DNA from: Calliopsis andreniformis
Taxonomy: Eukaryota > Arthropoda > Insecta > Hymenoptera > Andrenidae
Length of the DNA: 64,000 nucleotides
Direction of reading: 5' to 3'
Assembly (NCBI RefSeq): GCF_051401765.1
Contig: NW_027480531.1
Span: 1,302,001 to 1,366,000 of the forward strand
Position numbers and translations under genes: made by a program. The notes under the pieces are model-generated. The model did not search any database. It worked only from the letters and a program-made list of their open reading frames with translations, and was not told where the DNA came from. Numbering within the stretch: the first letter of the stretch is position 1; every line of letters starts with the position of its first letter. This document shows positions 40,151 through 54,310 of the stretch, one piece after another.

Positions 40151-43100
40151 GTGTTGAGGGTTGAGTGATGAGAATTGATGTTTGTGGATAGAGATTTGAA
40201 GATTGCAGATTGAGTATTGAGTATTGAAAACTGTGAATTGATGATATTCTATTGAGGATTGAGGATTGACAACTGATTGTTGAGGACTGAGGGCTGAAGA
40301 ATGAGGATTCAGGATTGAGGATTCAGGATTGAGGTTTGAGGACTGAGGATTGAGGATTGAGGATTGAGAATTGAGGATCGAGGATTGAGGATTGAAGATT
40401 GAGAATTGGGGATTGATGATAGAGGATTGGGGATTGAGGATTGACGATTGAGGATTGAGGCTTGAGGATTGAAGATTGAGGACCTAGTGCTGAGGGTTGT
40501 GTGATGAGAGTTGATGTTTGTGGATTGAGATTTGAAGATTGAAGGTTGGGGATTGAGTATTGAAAAATGTGAATTGAGGATATTCTATTGAGGATTGAGG
40601 ATTGACAATTGATTGCTGCTGACTGAGGGATGAAGATTGACGATTCAGGATTGAGGATTCGGAACTGAGGTTTGAGGAATGAGGATTGAGTGTTGAGGAT
40701 TGAGGATTGAGGATTGACGCTTGAGGATAGAGGATTGATGATGGAAGATTGAAGAGAGAGGACTGAGTGTTGAGGATTGAGTGTTGAGAATTGATGTTTG
40801 AGGATTGAGATTTGGTTATTGAATATTGTGGATTGAGTATTGAAACATTCTGAGTTCAGGATATTCTATTGAGTATTGAGAATTGAGTATTGATGGTTGA
40901 GTATTGAGGATTGATGGTTGAGGGTTGTGTGTTGAGTATTGAGGATTGGGGATTGAGCATTGAGGATTGAGGATTGAGGATTGAGGATTGAAGATTGAGT
41001 ATTGAGGATTGAAGACTGAGGATTGAGGATTGAGGATTGAGGATTGAGGATTGAAGATTGAGGATTGGGGATTGAGGATTGACGATTGAGGATTGAGTAT
41101 TGAGGACTGAGAATTGAGGATTGAGGATTGAAGGTTGTGTATTGAGGATTGAAGATTGAGGATTGAGGATTGGGTATTGAAGATTGAAGAATGAGGATTG
41201 AGGATTGAGGATTGGGGATTGAGGATTGAAGATTGAGTGTTGAGGATTGAAGACTGACGTTTGAGTATTGAGGATTGAGGATTGAGCATTGAGGATTGAG
41301 GATTGAAGATTGAGTATTGAGGATTGAAGATTGAGGATTGAGGATTGAGGATTGAGGATTGAAGATTCAGTATTGAGGATCGAAGATTGAGAATTGAAGA
41401 TTGAGTATTGAGAATTGAGGATTGATGGTTGAGTATTGAGGATTGAAGTTTGAGGGTTTTGTGTTGAATATTGAGGATTGAGGATTTCATGATTGAGGAT
41501 TGAGGATTGAGGATTGAGTATTGAGGATTTAAGATTGAGGATTGCGGATTGAGGATTGAGGATTGAGGATTGAGAATTGAGGATTGAAATTGAAGATTGA
41601 TTTTTGAGGATTGAAGATTGAGGATTGAGGATCGAGGATTGAGGATTGAGGATTGGGGATTGATGATAGAGGATTGGGAATTGAGGATTGACGATTGAGG
41701 ATTGAGGATTGAGGATTGAAGATTGAGGACTGAGTGTTGAGGGTTGAGTCATGAGAATTGATGTTTGTGGATTGAGATTTGAAAATTGATGATTGGGGAT
41801 TGAGTATTGAAAACTGAGAATTCAGGATATTCTGTTGAGTACTGAGAATTGAGCATTGATGGTTGAGGTGTGTGGATTGAAGATTGAGGATTCAGGATTG
41901 AGGATTCAGAATTGTGGTTTGAGGACTGAGGATTGAGGATTGAAGATTGAGTATTGAGGATTGAAGATAGAAGATTGAGGATTGAGGATCGAGGATTGAC
42001 GATTGAGGATTGGGGATGAGGGCTCAGGGTTGAGGATTGATGTTTGAGGACTGAGGACTGAGGACTGAGGATTGATAGTTGAGGATTGAGGATTGAGGAT
42101 TGAAGATTGAGGATTGGGTATTGAGGATTGAAGAATGAGGATTGAGGATTGAGGATTGGGGATTGAGGATTGAAGATTGAGTGTTGAGGATTGAGTATTG
42201 AGGATTGAAGATTGAGGATTGAGAATTGAGGATTGAGGATTGAGGATAGAAGGTTGACGATTGGGGACTGAGTGTTGAGGGTTGAGTGATGAGAATTGAT
42301 GTTTGTGGATACAGATTTGAAGATTGCAGATTGAGTATTGAGTATTGAAAACTGTGAATTGATGATATTCTATTGAGGATTGAGGATTGACAACTGATTG
42401 TTGAGGACTGAGGGCTGAAGAATGAGGATTCAGGATTGAGGATTCAGGATTGAGGTTTGAGGACTGAGGATTGAGGATTGATTATTGAGGATTGATGATT
42501 GAGGATTGAAGATTGAGGATTGAGGATTGAGGGTTGTGGATTGAGGACGAGGACTGAGGGTTGAGTATTGATGTTTGAGGTCTGAAGATTGAGGATTGAG
42601 GATTGAGAATTGAGGATCGAGGATTGATGATTGAAGATTGAGGATTGGGGATTGAGGATTGATGATTGAGGATTGAGTATTGAGGACTGAGTGTTGAGGG
42701 TTGAGTGATGAGAATTGATGTTTGTGGATAGAGATTTGAAGATTGCAGATTGAGTATTGAGTATTGAAAACTGTGAATTGATGATATTCTATTGAGGATT
42801 GAGGATTGACAACTGATTGTTGAGGACTGAGGGCTGAAGAATGAGGATTCAGGATTGAAGATTGAGTATTGAGGATTGAAGATTGAGGATTGAGGATTGA
42901 GGATTGAGGATTGAGGATTGAGGATTGAGGATTGAGGATTGAGGATTGAGGATTGAAGATTGAGGATTGGGGATTGAGGATTGAGGATTGACGATTGAGG
43001 ATTGAGTATTGAGGACTGAGAATTGAGGATTGAGGATTGAAGATTGTGTATTGAGGATTGAAGATTGAGGATTGAGGATTGGGTATTGAAGATTGAGGAC

Positions 43101-44879
43101 TGAGTGTTGAGGGTTGAATGATGAGAGTTGATGTTTGTGGATTGAGATTTGAAGTTTGAGGAATGGTGATTGAGTATTGAATGCTGTGAATTGAGGGTAT
43201 TCTATTGAGGATTGAGGATTGACAATTGATTGTTGAGGACCGAGGGCTGAAGATTGAGGATTCAAAGTTGAGGATTCGGGATTGACGTTTGAGGACTGAG
43301 AATTGAGGTTTGGGAATTCAGGATGGAGGATTGACTCTTGAGGATTGAGGACTGAGGATGGAGGATTGAAGAGAGAGGACTGAGTGTTGAGGATTGAGTG
43401 TTGAGAAATGAGGTTTGAGGCTTGAGATTTGATTATTGAATATTGTGGATTGAGTATTGAACCATGAGTATTCAGGATATCCTATTGAGTATTGAGAATT
43501 GAGGATTGATGGTTGAGTATTGAGGTTTGAGTATTGAAGATTGAGGATTGTTGATTGGGGATTGAGGATTGAGGATTGAGGATTCAGGATTGAGGATTGA
43601 AGATTGAGTATTGAGGATTGAAGATTGAGGATTAAGGAATGAGGATTAGGATTGAGGGTTGAGGATTGAAGATTGAGGATTGGGTATTGAAGATTGAAGG
43701 ATGAGGATTGAGGATTGAGGATTGGGAATTGAGGATTGAAGATTGAGTGTTGAGGATTGAAGACTGACGTTTGAGTATTGAGGATTGAGGATTGAGCATT
43801 GAGGATTGAGGATTGAAGATTGAGTATTGAGGATTGAAGATTGAGGATTGAGGATTGAGGATTGAGGATTGAGGATTGAGGATTGAGGATTGAAGATTCA
43901 GTATTGAGGATCGAAGATTGAGAATTGAAGATTGAGTATTGAGAATTGAGGATTGAAGTTTGAGGGTTTTGTGTTGAATATTGACGATTGAGGATTTCAT
44001 GATTGAGGATTGAGGATTGAGGATTGAGTATTGAGGATTGAAGATTGAGGATTGCGGATTTAGGATTGAGGGTTGAACATTGAGGATTGGGTATTGAGGA
44101 TTGAAGATTGAAGATTGAGGATTGAGGATTGAGGATTGTGGATTGAGGATTGAGGATGAGGGCTGAGGGTTCAGGATTGATGTCTGAGGACTGAGGACTG
44201 AGGATTGAGGATTGAGAATTGAGGATTGAGTATTGAGGATTGAAGATTGAGGATTGTGTATTGAAGATTGGAGAATGAGGATTGAGGATTGAGGATTGGG
44301 GATTGAGGATTGAAGATTGAGGATTGAGCATTGAGGATCGAGGATTGAAGACTGATTATTGAGGGTTGAGTATTGATGTTTGAGGTCTGAGGATTGAGGA
44401 TTGAGGATTGAGGATTGAGAATTGCGGATCGAGGATTGAGGATTGAAGATTGAGGATTGAGGATTGAGGATTGAGGGTTGAGGATTGAAGATTGAGTATT
44501 GAGGATTGAAGATAGAATATTGAGGATTGAGGATCGAGGATTGACGATTGAGGATTGAGGATGAGGGCTCAGTGTTGAGGATTGATGTTTGAGGACTGAG
44601 GACTGAGGACTGAGGATTGATAGTTGAGGATTGAGGATTGAGGGTTGAAGATTGAGGATTGGGTATTGAGGATTGAAGAATGAGGATTGAGGATTGAGGA
44701 TTGGGGATTGAGGATTGAAGATTGAGTGTTGAGGATTGAAGACTGACGATTGAGTATTGAGGATTGAGAATTGAGGATTGAGGATTGAGGATTGAAGATT
44801 GAGTATTGAGGATTGAAGATTGAGGATTGAGGATTGAGGATTGAGGATTGAGGATAGAAGATTGACGATTGGGGACTGA
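40151..44879 (+). repeat. U unit, copy 1 (4,729 bp)
   Basis: The unit begins at GTGTTGAGGGTTGAGTGATG and starts again at 44,880. Class I anchors are at 40,243, 40,579, 42,364, 42,783 and 43,196; class II anchors are at 40,860, 41,826 and 43,476. The first 2.7 kb matches 44,880-47,584 at a constant shift of 4,729 with very few changes. The remainder corresponds to 48.8-50.8 kb with indels. It contains a rare GACCTAGTGCTGAGGG string at 40,481, which also recurs at 45,210, 48,176 and 51,172. Confidence 0.9.
42273..42855 (+). repeat. 419-bp repeat, one full plus one partial copy (U copy 1)
   Basis: The anchor-bearing block starting at TGTTGAGGGTTGAG recurs after 419 bp (42,273 and 42,692). The length equals 59 heptamers plus one 6-bp unit, the GGACGA near 42,545. 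The second copy is cut off after about 164 bp, where the sequence switches to plain units. Confidence 0.88.
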
Positions 44880-47800
44880 GTGTTGAGGTTTGAGTGATGA
44901 GAATTGATGTTTGTGGATAGAGATTTGAAGATTGCAGATTGAGTATTGAGTATTGAAAACTGTGAATTGATGATATTCTATTGAGGATTGAGGATTGACA
45001 ACTGATTGTTGAGGACTGAGGGCTGAAGAATGAGGATTCAGGATTGAGGATTCAGGATTGAGGTTTGAGGACTGAGGATTGAGGATTGAGGATTGAGAAT
45101 TGAGGATCGAGGATTGAGGATTGAAGATTGAGAATTGGGGATTGATGATAGAGGATTGGGGATTGAGGATTGACGATTGAGGATTGAGGCTTGAGGATTG
45201 AAGATTGAGGACCTAGTGCTGAGGGTTGTGTGATGAGAGTTGATGTTTGTGGATTGAGATTTGAAGATTGAAGGTTGGGGATTGAGTATTGAAAAATGTG
45301 AATTGAGGATATTCTATTGAGGATTGAGGATTGACAATTGATTGCTGCTGACTGAGGGATGAAGATTGAGGATTCAGGATTGAGGATTCGGAACTGAGGT
45401 TTGAGGAATGAGGATTGAGTGTTGAGGATTGAGGATTGAGGATTGACGCTTGAGGATAGAGGATTGATGATGGAAGATTGAAGAGAGAGGACTGAGTGTT
45501 GAGGATTGAGTGTTGAGAATTGATGTTTGAGGATTGAGATTTGGTTATTGAATATTGTGGATTGAGTATTGAAACATTCTGAGTTCAGGATATTCTATTG
45601 AGTATTGAGAATTGAGTATTGATGGTTGAGTATTGAGGATTGATGGTTGAGGGTTGTGTGTTGAGTATTGAGGATTGGGGATTGAGCATTGAGGATTGAG
45701 GATTGAGGATTGAGGATTGAAGATTGAGTATTGAGGATTGAAGACTGAGGATTGAGGATTGAGGATTGAGGATTGAGGATTGAAGATTGAGGATTGGGGA
45801 TTGAGGATTGACGATTGAGGATTGAGTATTGAGGACTGAGAATTGAGGATTGAGGATTGAAGGTTGTGTATTGAGGATTGAAGATTGAGGATTGAGGATT
45901 GGGTATTGAAGATTGAAGAATGAGGATTGAGGATTGAGGATTGGGGATTGAGGATTGAAGATTGAGTGTTGAGGATTGAAGACTGACGTTTGAGTATTGA
46001 GGATTGAGGATTGAGCATTGAGGATTGAGGATTGAAGATTGAGTATTGAGGATTGAAGATTGAGGATTGAGGATTGAGGATTGAGGATTGAAGATTCAGT
46101 ATTGAGGATCGAAGATTGAGAATTGAAGATTGAGTATTGAGAATTGAGGATTGATGGTTGAGTATTGAGGATTGAAGTTTGAGGGTTTTGTGTTGAATAT
46201 TGAGGATTGAGGATTTCATGATTGAGGATTGAGGATTGAGGATTGAGTATTGAGGATTTAAGATTGAGGATTGCGGATTGAGGATTGAGGATTGAGGATT
46301 GAGAATTGAGGATTGAAATTGAAGATTGATTTTTGAGGATTGAAGATTGAGGATTGAGGATCGAGGATTGAGGATTGAGGATTGGGGATTGATGATAGAG
46401 GATTGGGAATTGAGGATTGACGATTGAGGATTGAGGATTGAGGATTGAAGATTGAGGACTGAGTGTTGAGGGTTGAGTCATGAGAATTGATGTTTGTGGA
46501 TTGAGATTTGAAAATTGATGATTGGGGATTGAGTATTGAAAACTGAGAATTCAGGATATTCTGTTGAGTACTGAGAATTGAGCATTGATGGTTGAGGTGT
46601 GTGGATTGAAGATTGAGGATTCAGGATTGAGGATTCAGAATTGTGGTTTGAGGACTGAGGATTGAGGATTGAAGATTGAGTATTGAGGATCGAAGATAGA
46701 AGATTGAGGATTGAGGATCGAGGATTGACGATTGAGGATTGGGGATGAGGGCTCAGGGTTGAGGATTGATGTTTGAGGACTGAGGACTGAGGACTGAGGA
46801 TTGATAGTTGAGGATTGAGGATTGAGGATTGAAGATTGAGGATTGGGTATTGAGGATTGAAGAATGAGGATTGAGGATTGAGGATTGGGGATTGAGGATT
46901 GAAGATTGAGTGTTGAGGATTGAGTATTGAGGATTGAAGATTGAGGATTGAGAATTGAGGATTGAGGATTGAGGATAGAAGGTTGACGATTGGGGACTGA
47001 GTGTTGAGGGTTGAGTGATGAGAATTGATGTTTGTGGATACAGATTTGAAGATTGCAGATTGAGTATTGAGTATTGAAAACTGTGAATTGATGATATTCT
47101 ATTGAGGATTGAGGATTGACAACTGATTGTTGAGGACTGAGGGCTGAAGAATGAGGATTCAGGATTGAGGATTCAGGATTGAGGTTTGAGGACTGAGGAT
47201 TGAGGATTGATTATTGAGGATTGATGATTGAGGATTGAAGATTGAGGATTGAGGATTGAGGGTTGTGGATTGAGGACGAGGACTGAGGGTTGAGTATTGA
47301 TGTTTGAGGTCTGAAGATTGAGGATTGAGGATTGAGAATTGAGGATCGAGGATTGATGATTGAAGATTGAGGATTGGGGATTGAGGATTGATGATTGAGG
47401 ATTGAGGATTGAGGACTGAGTGTTGAGGGTTGAGTGATGAGAATTGATGTTTGTGGATAGAGATTTGAAGATTGCAGATTGAGTATTGAGTATTGAAAAC
47501 TGTGAATTGATGATATTCTATTGAGGATTGAGGATTGACAACTGAGTGTTGAGGACTGAGGGCTGAAGAATGAGGATTCAGGATTGAGGATTCAGGATTG
47601 AGGTTTGAGGACTGAGGATTGAGGATTGATTATTGAGGATTGATGATTGAGGATTGAAGATTGAGGATTGAGGATTGAGGGTTGTGGATTGAGGACGAGG
47701 ACTGAGGGTTGAGTATTGATGTTTGAGGTCTGAAGATTGAGGATTGAGGATTGAGAATTGAGGATCGAGGATTGAGGATTGAAGATTGAGGATTGGGGAC

Positions 47801-50800
47801 TGAGGATTGATGATTGAGGATTGAGGATTGAGGACTGAGTGTTGAGGGTTGAGTGATGAGAATTGATGTTTGTGGATAGAGATTTGAAGATTGCAGATTG
47901 AGTATTGAGTATTGAAAACTGTGAATTGATGATATTCTATTGTGGATTGAGGATTGACAACTGATTGTTGAGGACTGAGGGCTGAAGAATGAGGATTCAG
48001 GATTGAAGATTGAGTATTGAGGATTGAAGATTGAGGACTGAGGATTGAGGATTGAGGATTGAGGATTGAGGATTGAGGGTTGAGGATTCAGGATTGAGGA
48101 TTGAGGATTGATGATAGAGGATTGGGGATTGAGGATTGACGATTGAGGATTGAGGCTTGAGGATTGAAGATTGAGGACCTAGTGCTGAGGGTTGTGTGAT
48201 GAGAGTTGATGTTTGTGGATTGAGATTTGAAGATTGAAGGTTGGGGATTGAGTATTGAAAACTGTGAATTGAGGATATTCTATTGAGGATTGAGGATTGA
48301 CAATTAATTGTTGCTGACTGAGGGATGACGATTGAGGATTCAGGATTGAGGATTCGGAATTGAGGTTTGAGGAATGAGGATTGAGTGTTGAGGATTGAGG
48401 ATTGAGGATTGACGCTTGAGGATAGGGGATTGATGATGGAAGATTGAAGAGAGAGGACTGAGTGTTGAGGATTGAGTGTTGAGAATTGATGTTTGAGGAT
48501 TGAGATTTGGTTATTGAATATTGTGGATTGAGTATTGAAACATTCTGAATTCAGGATATTCTATTGAGTATTGAGAATTGAGTATTGATGGTTGAGTATT
48601 GAGGATTGATGGTTGAGGGTTGTGTGTTGAGTATTGAGGATTGAGGATTGACCATTGAGGATTGAGGATTGAGGATTGAGGATTGAAGATTGAGTATTGA
48701 GGATTGAAGATTGAGGATTGAGGATTGAGGATTGAGGATTGGGAATTGAGGATTGACGATTGAGGATTGAGGATTGAGGATTGAAGATTGAGGACTGAGT
48801 GTTGAGGGTTGAATGATGAGAGTCGATGTTTGTGGATTGAGATTTGAAGTTTGAGGAATGGTGATTGAGTATTGAATGCTGTGAATTGAGGGTATTCTAT
48901 TGAGGATTGAGGATTGACAATTGATTGTTGAGGACCGAGGGCTGAAGATTGAGGATTCAAAGTTGAGGATTCGGGATTGAGGTTTGAGGACTGAGAATTG
49001 AGGTTTGAGTATTCAGGATGGAGGAATGACTCTTGTGGATTGAGGATTGAGGATGGAGGATTGAAGAGAGAGGACTGAGTGTTGAGGATTGAGTGTTGAG
49101 AAATGAGGTTTGAGGATTGAGATTTGATTATTGAATATTGTGGATTGAGTATTGAACCATGAGTATTCAGGATATCCTATTGAGTATTGAGAATTGAGGA
49201 TTGATGGTTGAGTATTGAGGATTGGTGGTTGAGGGTTGTGTGTTGAATATTGAGGATTGAGGATTTTAGGATTGAGGATTGAGGATTGAAGATTGAGTAT
49301 GGAGCATTGAAGATTGCGGATTGTGGATTGAGGATTGAGGATTGAGGATTGAGGATTGGGGATTGCAGACAGAAGATTGAGTACTGAGGATTGAAGATTG
49401 AGGATTGAGGATTGAGGATTGAGTATTGAGGATTGAGTATTGACGATAGAGGATTGGGGTTTGAGGATTGACGATTGAGGATTGAGGATTGAGTATTGAG
49501 GATTGCAGATTGAGTATTGAGGTTTGAGTATTGAAGATTGAGGATTGTTGATTGGGGATTGAGGATTGAGGATTGAGGATTCAGGATTGAGGATTGAAGA
49601 TTGAGTATTGAGGATTGAAGATTGAGGATTAAGGAATGAGGATTAGGACTGAGGGTTGAGGATTGAAGATTGAGGATTGGGTATTGAAGATTGAAGGATG
49701 AGGATTGAGGATTGAGGATTGGGAATTGAGGATTGAAGATTGAGTGTTGAGGATTGAAGACTGACGTTTGAGTATTGAGGATTGAGGATTGAGCATTGAG
49801 GATTGAGGATTGAAGATTGAGTATTGAGGATTGAAGATTGAGGATTGAGGATTGAGGATTGAGGATTGAGGATTGAGGATTGAGGATTGAAGATTCAGTA
49901 TTGAGGATCGAAGATTGAGAATTGAAGATTGAGTATTGAGAATTGAGGATTGAAGTTTGAGGGTTTTGTGTTGAATATTGAGGATTGAGGATTTCATGAT
50001 TGAGGATTGAGGATTGAGGATTGAGTATTGAGGATTGAAGATTGAGGATTGCGGATTTAGGATTGAGGATTGAGGATTGAGGATTGAGGATTGAAATTAA
50101 AGATTGATTTTTGAGGATTGAAGATTGAGGATTGAGGATTGAGGATTGAGGATTGAGGATTGAGGATTGATGATAGAGGATTGGGAATTGAGGATTGACG
50201 ATTGAGGATTGTGGATTGAGGATTGAAGAATGAGGACTGAGTGTTGAGGGTTGAGTCATGAGAATTGATGTTTGTGGATTGAGATTTGAAAATTGAAGAT
50301 TGGGGATTGAGTATTGAAAACTGAGAATTCAGGATATTCTGTTGAGTATTGAGAATTGAGCATTGATGGTTGAGGTGTGTGGATTGAAGATTGAGGATTC
50401 AGGATTGAGGATTCAGAATTGTGGTTTGAGGACTGAGGATTGAGGATTGAAGATTGAGTATTGAGGATTGAAGATAGAAGATTGAGGATTGAGGAACGAG
50501 GATTGAGGATTGAGGATTGAGGATGAGGGCTCAGGGTTGAGGATTGATGTTTGAGGACTGAGGACTGAGGACTGAGGATTGATAGTTGAGGATTGAGGAT
50601 TGAGGATTGAAGATTGAGGATTGGGTATTGAGGATTGAAGAATGAGGATTGAGGATTGAGGATTGGGGATTGAGGATTGAAGATTGAGTGTTGAGGAGTG
50701 AAGACTGACGATTGAGTATTGAGGATTGAGGATTGAGGCTTGAGGATTGAGGATTGAAGATTGAGTATTGAGGATTGAAGATTGAGGATTGAGGATTGAG

Positions 50801-50841
50801 GATTGAGGATTGAGGATAGAAGATTGACGATTGGGGACTGA
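44880..50841 (+). repeat. U unit, copy 2 (5,962 bp, expanded)
   Basis: Anchors at 44,972, 45,308, 45,589, 46,555, 47,093 and 47,512 match U copy 1 at +4,729. It then gains one extra 419-bp repeat (anchor 47,931) and about 0.8 kb more, including a second GACCTAGTGC block at 48,176. Anchors at 48,891 and 49,171 correspond to 43,196 and 43,476 of copy 1. The total length difference from copy 1 is 1,233 bp. Confidence 0.88.
47002..48003 (+). repeat. 419-bp repeat, two full plus one partial copy (U copy 2)
   Basis: The same block starts at 47,002, 47,421 and 47,840 at an exact spacing of 419 bp, with anchors at 47,093, 47,512 and 47,931. U copy 1 has one copy fewer. The terminal partial copy breaks off at the same internal point as in U copy 1. 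The array thus expanded by one unit inside otherwise matching surroundings. Confidence 0.9.
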
Positions 50842-52150
50842 GTGTTGAGGGTTGAGTGATGAGAATTGATGTTTGTGGATAGAGATTTGAAGATTGCAGA
50901 TTGAGTATTGAGTATTGAAAACTGTGAATTGATGATATTCTATTGAGGATTGAGGATTGACAACTGATTGTTGAGGGCTGAGGTCTGAAGAATGAGGATT
51001 CAGGATTGAAGATTGAGTATTGAGGATTGAAGATTGAGGATTGAGGATTGAGGATTGAGGATTGAGGATTGAGGATTGAGGATTGAGGATTGAGGATTGA
51101 GGATTGATGATAGAGGATTGGGGATTGAGGATTGACGATTGAGGATTGAGGCTTGAGGATTGAAGATTGAGGACCTAGTGCTGAGGGTTGTGTGATGAGA
51201 GTTGATGTTTGTGGATTGAGATTTGAAGATTGAAGGTTGGGGATTGAGTATTGAAAACTGTGAATTGAGGATATTCTATTGAGGATTGAGGATTGACAAT
51301 TAATTGTTGCTGACTGAGGGATGAAGATTGAGGATTCAGGATTGAGGATTCGGAATTGAGGTTTGAGGAATGAGGATTGAGTGTTGAGGATTGAGGATTG
51401 AGGATTGACGCTTGAGGATAGGGGATTGATGATGGAAGATTGAAGAGAGAGGACTGAGTGTTGAGGATTGAGTGTTGAGAATTGATGTTTGAGGATTGAG
51501 ATTTGGTTATTGAATATTGTGGATTGAGTATTGAAACATTCTGAATTCAGGATATTCTATTGAGTATTGAGAATTGAGTATTGATGGTTGAGTATTGAGG
51601 ATTGATGGTTGAGGGTTGTGTGTTGAGTATTGAGGATTGAGGATTGACCATTGAGGATTGAGGATTGAGGATTGAGGATTGAATATTGAGTATTGAGGAT
51701 TGAAGATTGAGGATTGAGGATTGGGTATTGAAGATTGAGGACTGAGTGTTGAGGGTTGACTGATGAGAGTTGATGTTTGTGGATTGAGATTTGCAGTTTG
51801 AGGAATGGTGATTGAGTATTGAATGCTCTGCATTGAGGGTATTCTATTGAGGAATGAGGATTGACAATTGATTGTTGAGGACCGAGGGCTGAAGATTGAG
51901 GATTCAAAGTTGAGGATTCGGGATTGAGGTTTGAGGACTGAGAATTGAGGTTTGAGTATTCAGGATGGAGGATTGACTCTTGAGGATTGAGGATTGAGGA
52001 TGGAGAATTGAAGAGAGAGGACTGAGTGTTCAGGATTGAGTGTTGAGAAATGAGGTTTGAGGATTGAGATTTGATTATTGAATATTGTGGATTGAATATT
52101 GAACCATGAGTATTCAGGATATTCTATTGAGTATTGAGAATTGAGGATTG
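50842..52150 (+). repeat. U unit, partial copy 3
   Basis: It starts with the same string as copies 1 and 2. Its first anchors (50,934, 51,270, 51,551) keep the spacings of 336 and 281 bp seen at 44,972-45,589. It then moves directly to anchors 51,838 and 52,118, whose spacing of 280 bp equals that of 43,196/43,476 and 48,891/49,171. The middle of the unit is therefore missing. It passes into the 1,062-bp repeats near 52,160. Confidence 0.83.
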
Positions 52151-52159
52151 ATGGTTGAG

Positions 52160-53221
52160 TATTGATGATTGAAGGTTGAGGATTGAGGATTGAGGGTTGT
52201 GGATTGATGACGAGGACTGACGGTTGAGGATTGAGGTTTGAGGATTGGGGATTGTGGACTGAGGATTGAGGATTGACGATTGAGCATTGAGGATTGAAGA
52301 TTGAGGACTGGGGATTGAGGATTGAAGATTGAGGATTAAGGATTGATGATTGGGGATTGAGGATCTAGGATTGGAGGTTGACTATCGAGGATTGAAGATT
52401 GAGGATTGAGGATTGAGGATTGAGGATGGAGGATGAGGACTGAGGGTTGAGGGTTGAGTGATGAGAATAGATGTTTGTGGATGGAGACTTGAATATTGTG
52501 GATTGAGGATTGGGAATTGAAAACTGAGAATTCAGGATATTCTATTGAGTATTGAGAATTGAGCATTGATGGTTGAGTATTGAGGATTGGTGGTTGAGGG
52601 TTGTGTGTTGAATATTGAGGATTGAGGATTTTAGGATTGAGGATTGAGGATTGAAGATTGAGTATGGAGGATTGAAGATTGCGGATTGTGGATTGAGGAT
52701 TGAGGATTGAGGATTGAGGATTGCAGACAGAAGATTGAGTACTGAGGAATGAAGATTGAGGATTGAGGATTGAGGATTGAGTATTGAGGATTGAGTATTG
52801 ATGATAGAGGATTGGGGTTTGAGGATTGACGATTGAGGATTGAGGATTGAGTATTGAGGATTGCAGATTGAGTATTGAGGTTTGAGTATTGAAGATTGAG
52901 GATTGTTGATTGGGGATTGAGGATTGAGGATTGAGGATTCAGGATTGAGGATTGAAGATTGAGTATTGAGGATTGAAGATTGAGGATTAAGGGTTGACGA
53001 TTAGGATTGAGTGTTGAGGATTGAAGATTGAGGATTGGGGACTGAGGATTGAAGATTGAGGATTAAGGATTGAGGATTGAGGATAGGGGATTGAGGATTG
53101 AGGATTGAAGATTCAGTATTGAGGATCGAAGAATGAGAATTGAAGATTGAGGATTGAGGATTGGAAATTGAGTATTGAGGATTGAAGATTGAGGATTGAG
53201 GATTGAGGATTGAAGATTGAG
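52160..53221 (+). repeat. 1,062-bp tandem repeat D, copy 1
   Basis: The string GAAGGTTGAGGATTGAGG at 52,171 recurs at 53,233, a shift of 1,062 bp. The copy contains GGATCTAGGATTGGAGG near 52,361, a class II anchor at 52,536, a TTTTAGG unit and a CAGACAGAAG stretch near 52,725. It is built of heptamers plus two 6-bp units (GACGA and GATGA types). Confidence 0.85.
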
Positions 53222-54310
53222 TATTGATGATTGAAGGTTGAGGATTGAGGATTGAGGGTTGTGGATTGATGACGAGGACTGACGGTTGAGGATTGAGGTT
53301 TGAGGATTGAGGATTGTGGACAGAGGATTGAGGATTGACGATTGTGCATTGAGGATTGAAGATTGAGGACTGGGGATTGAGGATTGAAGATTGAGGATTA
53401 AGGATTGATGATTGGGGATTGAGGATCTAGGATTGGAGGTCGATTATTGAGGATTGAAGATTGAGGATTGTGGATTGAGGATTGAGGATGGAGGACGAGG
53501 ACTGAGGGTTGAGGGTTGAGTGATGAGAATAGATGTTTGTGGATGGAGACTTGAATATTGAGGATTGGGGATTTGGTATTGAAAACTGAGAATTCAGGAT
53601 ATTCCATTGAGTATTGAGAATTGAGCATTGATGGTTGAGTGTTGAGGATTGGTGGTTGAGGGTTGTGTGTTGAATATTGACGATTGAGGATTTTAGGATT
53701 GAGGATTGAGGATTGAAGATTGAGTATGGAGGATTGAAGATTGCGGATTGTGGATTGAGGATTCAGGATTAAGAATTGAGGATTGCAGACAGAAGATTGA
53801 GTACTGAGGATTGAAGATTGAGGATTGAGGATTGAGGATTGACTATTGAGGATTGAGTATTGATGATAGAATATTGGGGTTTGAGGATTGACGATTGAGG
53901 ATTGAGGATTGAGTATTGAGGATTGCAGATTGAGTATTGAGGTTTGAGTATTGAAGATTGAGGATTGTTGATTGGGGATTGAGGATTGAGGATTGAGGAT
54001 TCAGGATTGAGGATTGAAGATTGAGTATTGAGGATTGAAGATTGAGGATTAAGGATTGAGGATTAGGATTGAGGGTTGAGGATTGAAGACTGAGGATTGG
54101 GGACTGAGGATTGAAGATTGAGGATTAAGGATTGAGGATTGATTATAGAGGATTCAGGATTGAGGATTGAAGATTCAGTATTGAGGATCGAAGATTGAGA
54201 ATTGAAGATTGAGGATTGAGGATTGAACATTGAGTGTTGAGGATTGAAGGCTGACGATTGAGTATTGAGAATGAGGATTGATGGTTGAGTATTGAGGATT
54301 GAAGTTTGAG
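53222..54310 (+). repeat. 1,062-bp tandem repeat D, copy 2
   Basis: It follows copy 1 with the class II anchor at 53,598 (core reads GATATTCCATTG, one change). It then drifts into blocks shared with 49.4-50.0 kb and 63.5-64.0 kb, such as GGTTTGAGTATTGAAGATTG near 53,941. Divergence from copy 1 is visibly higher than between the large duplications. Confidence 0.78.
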
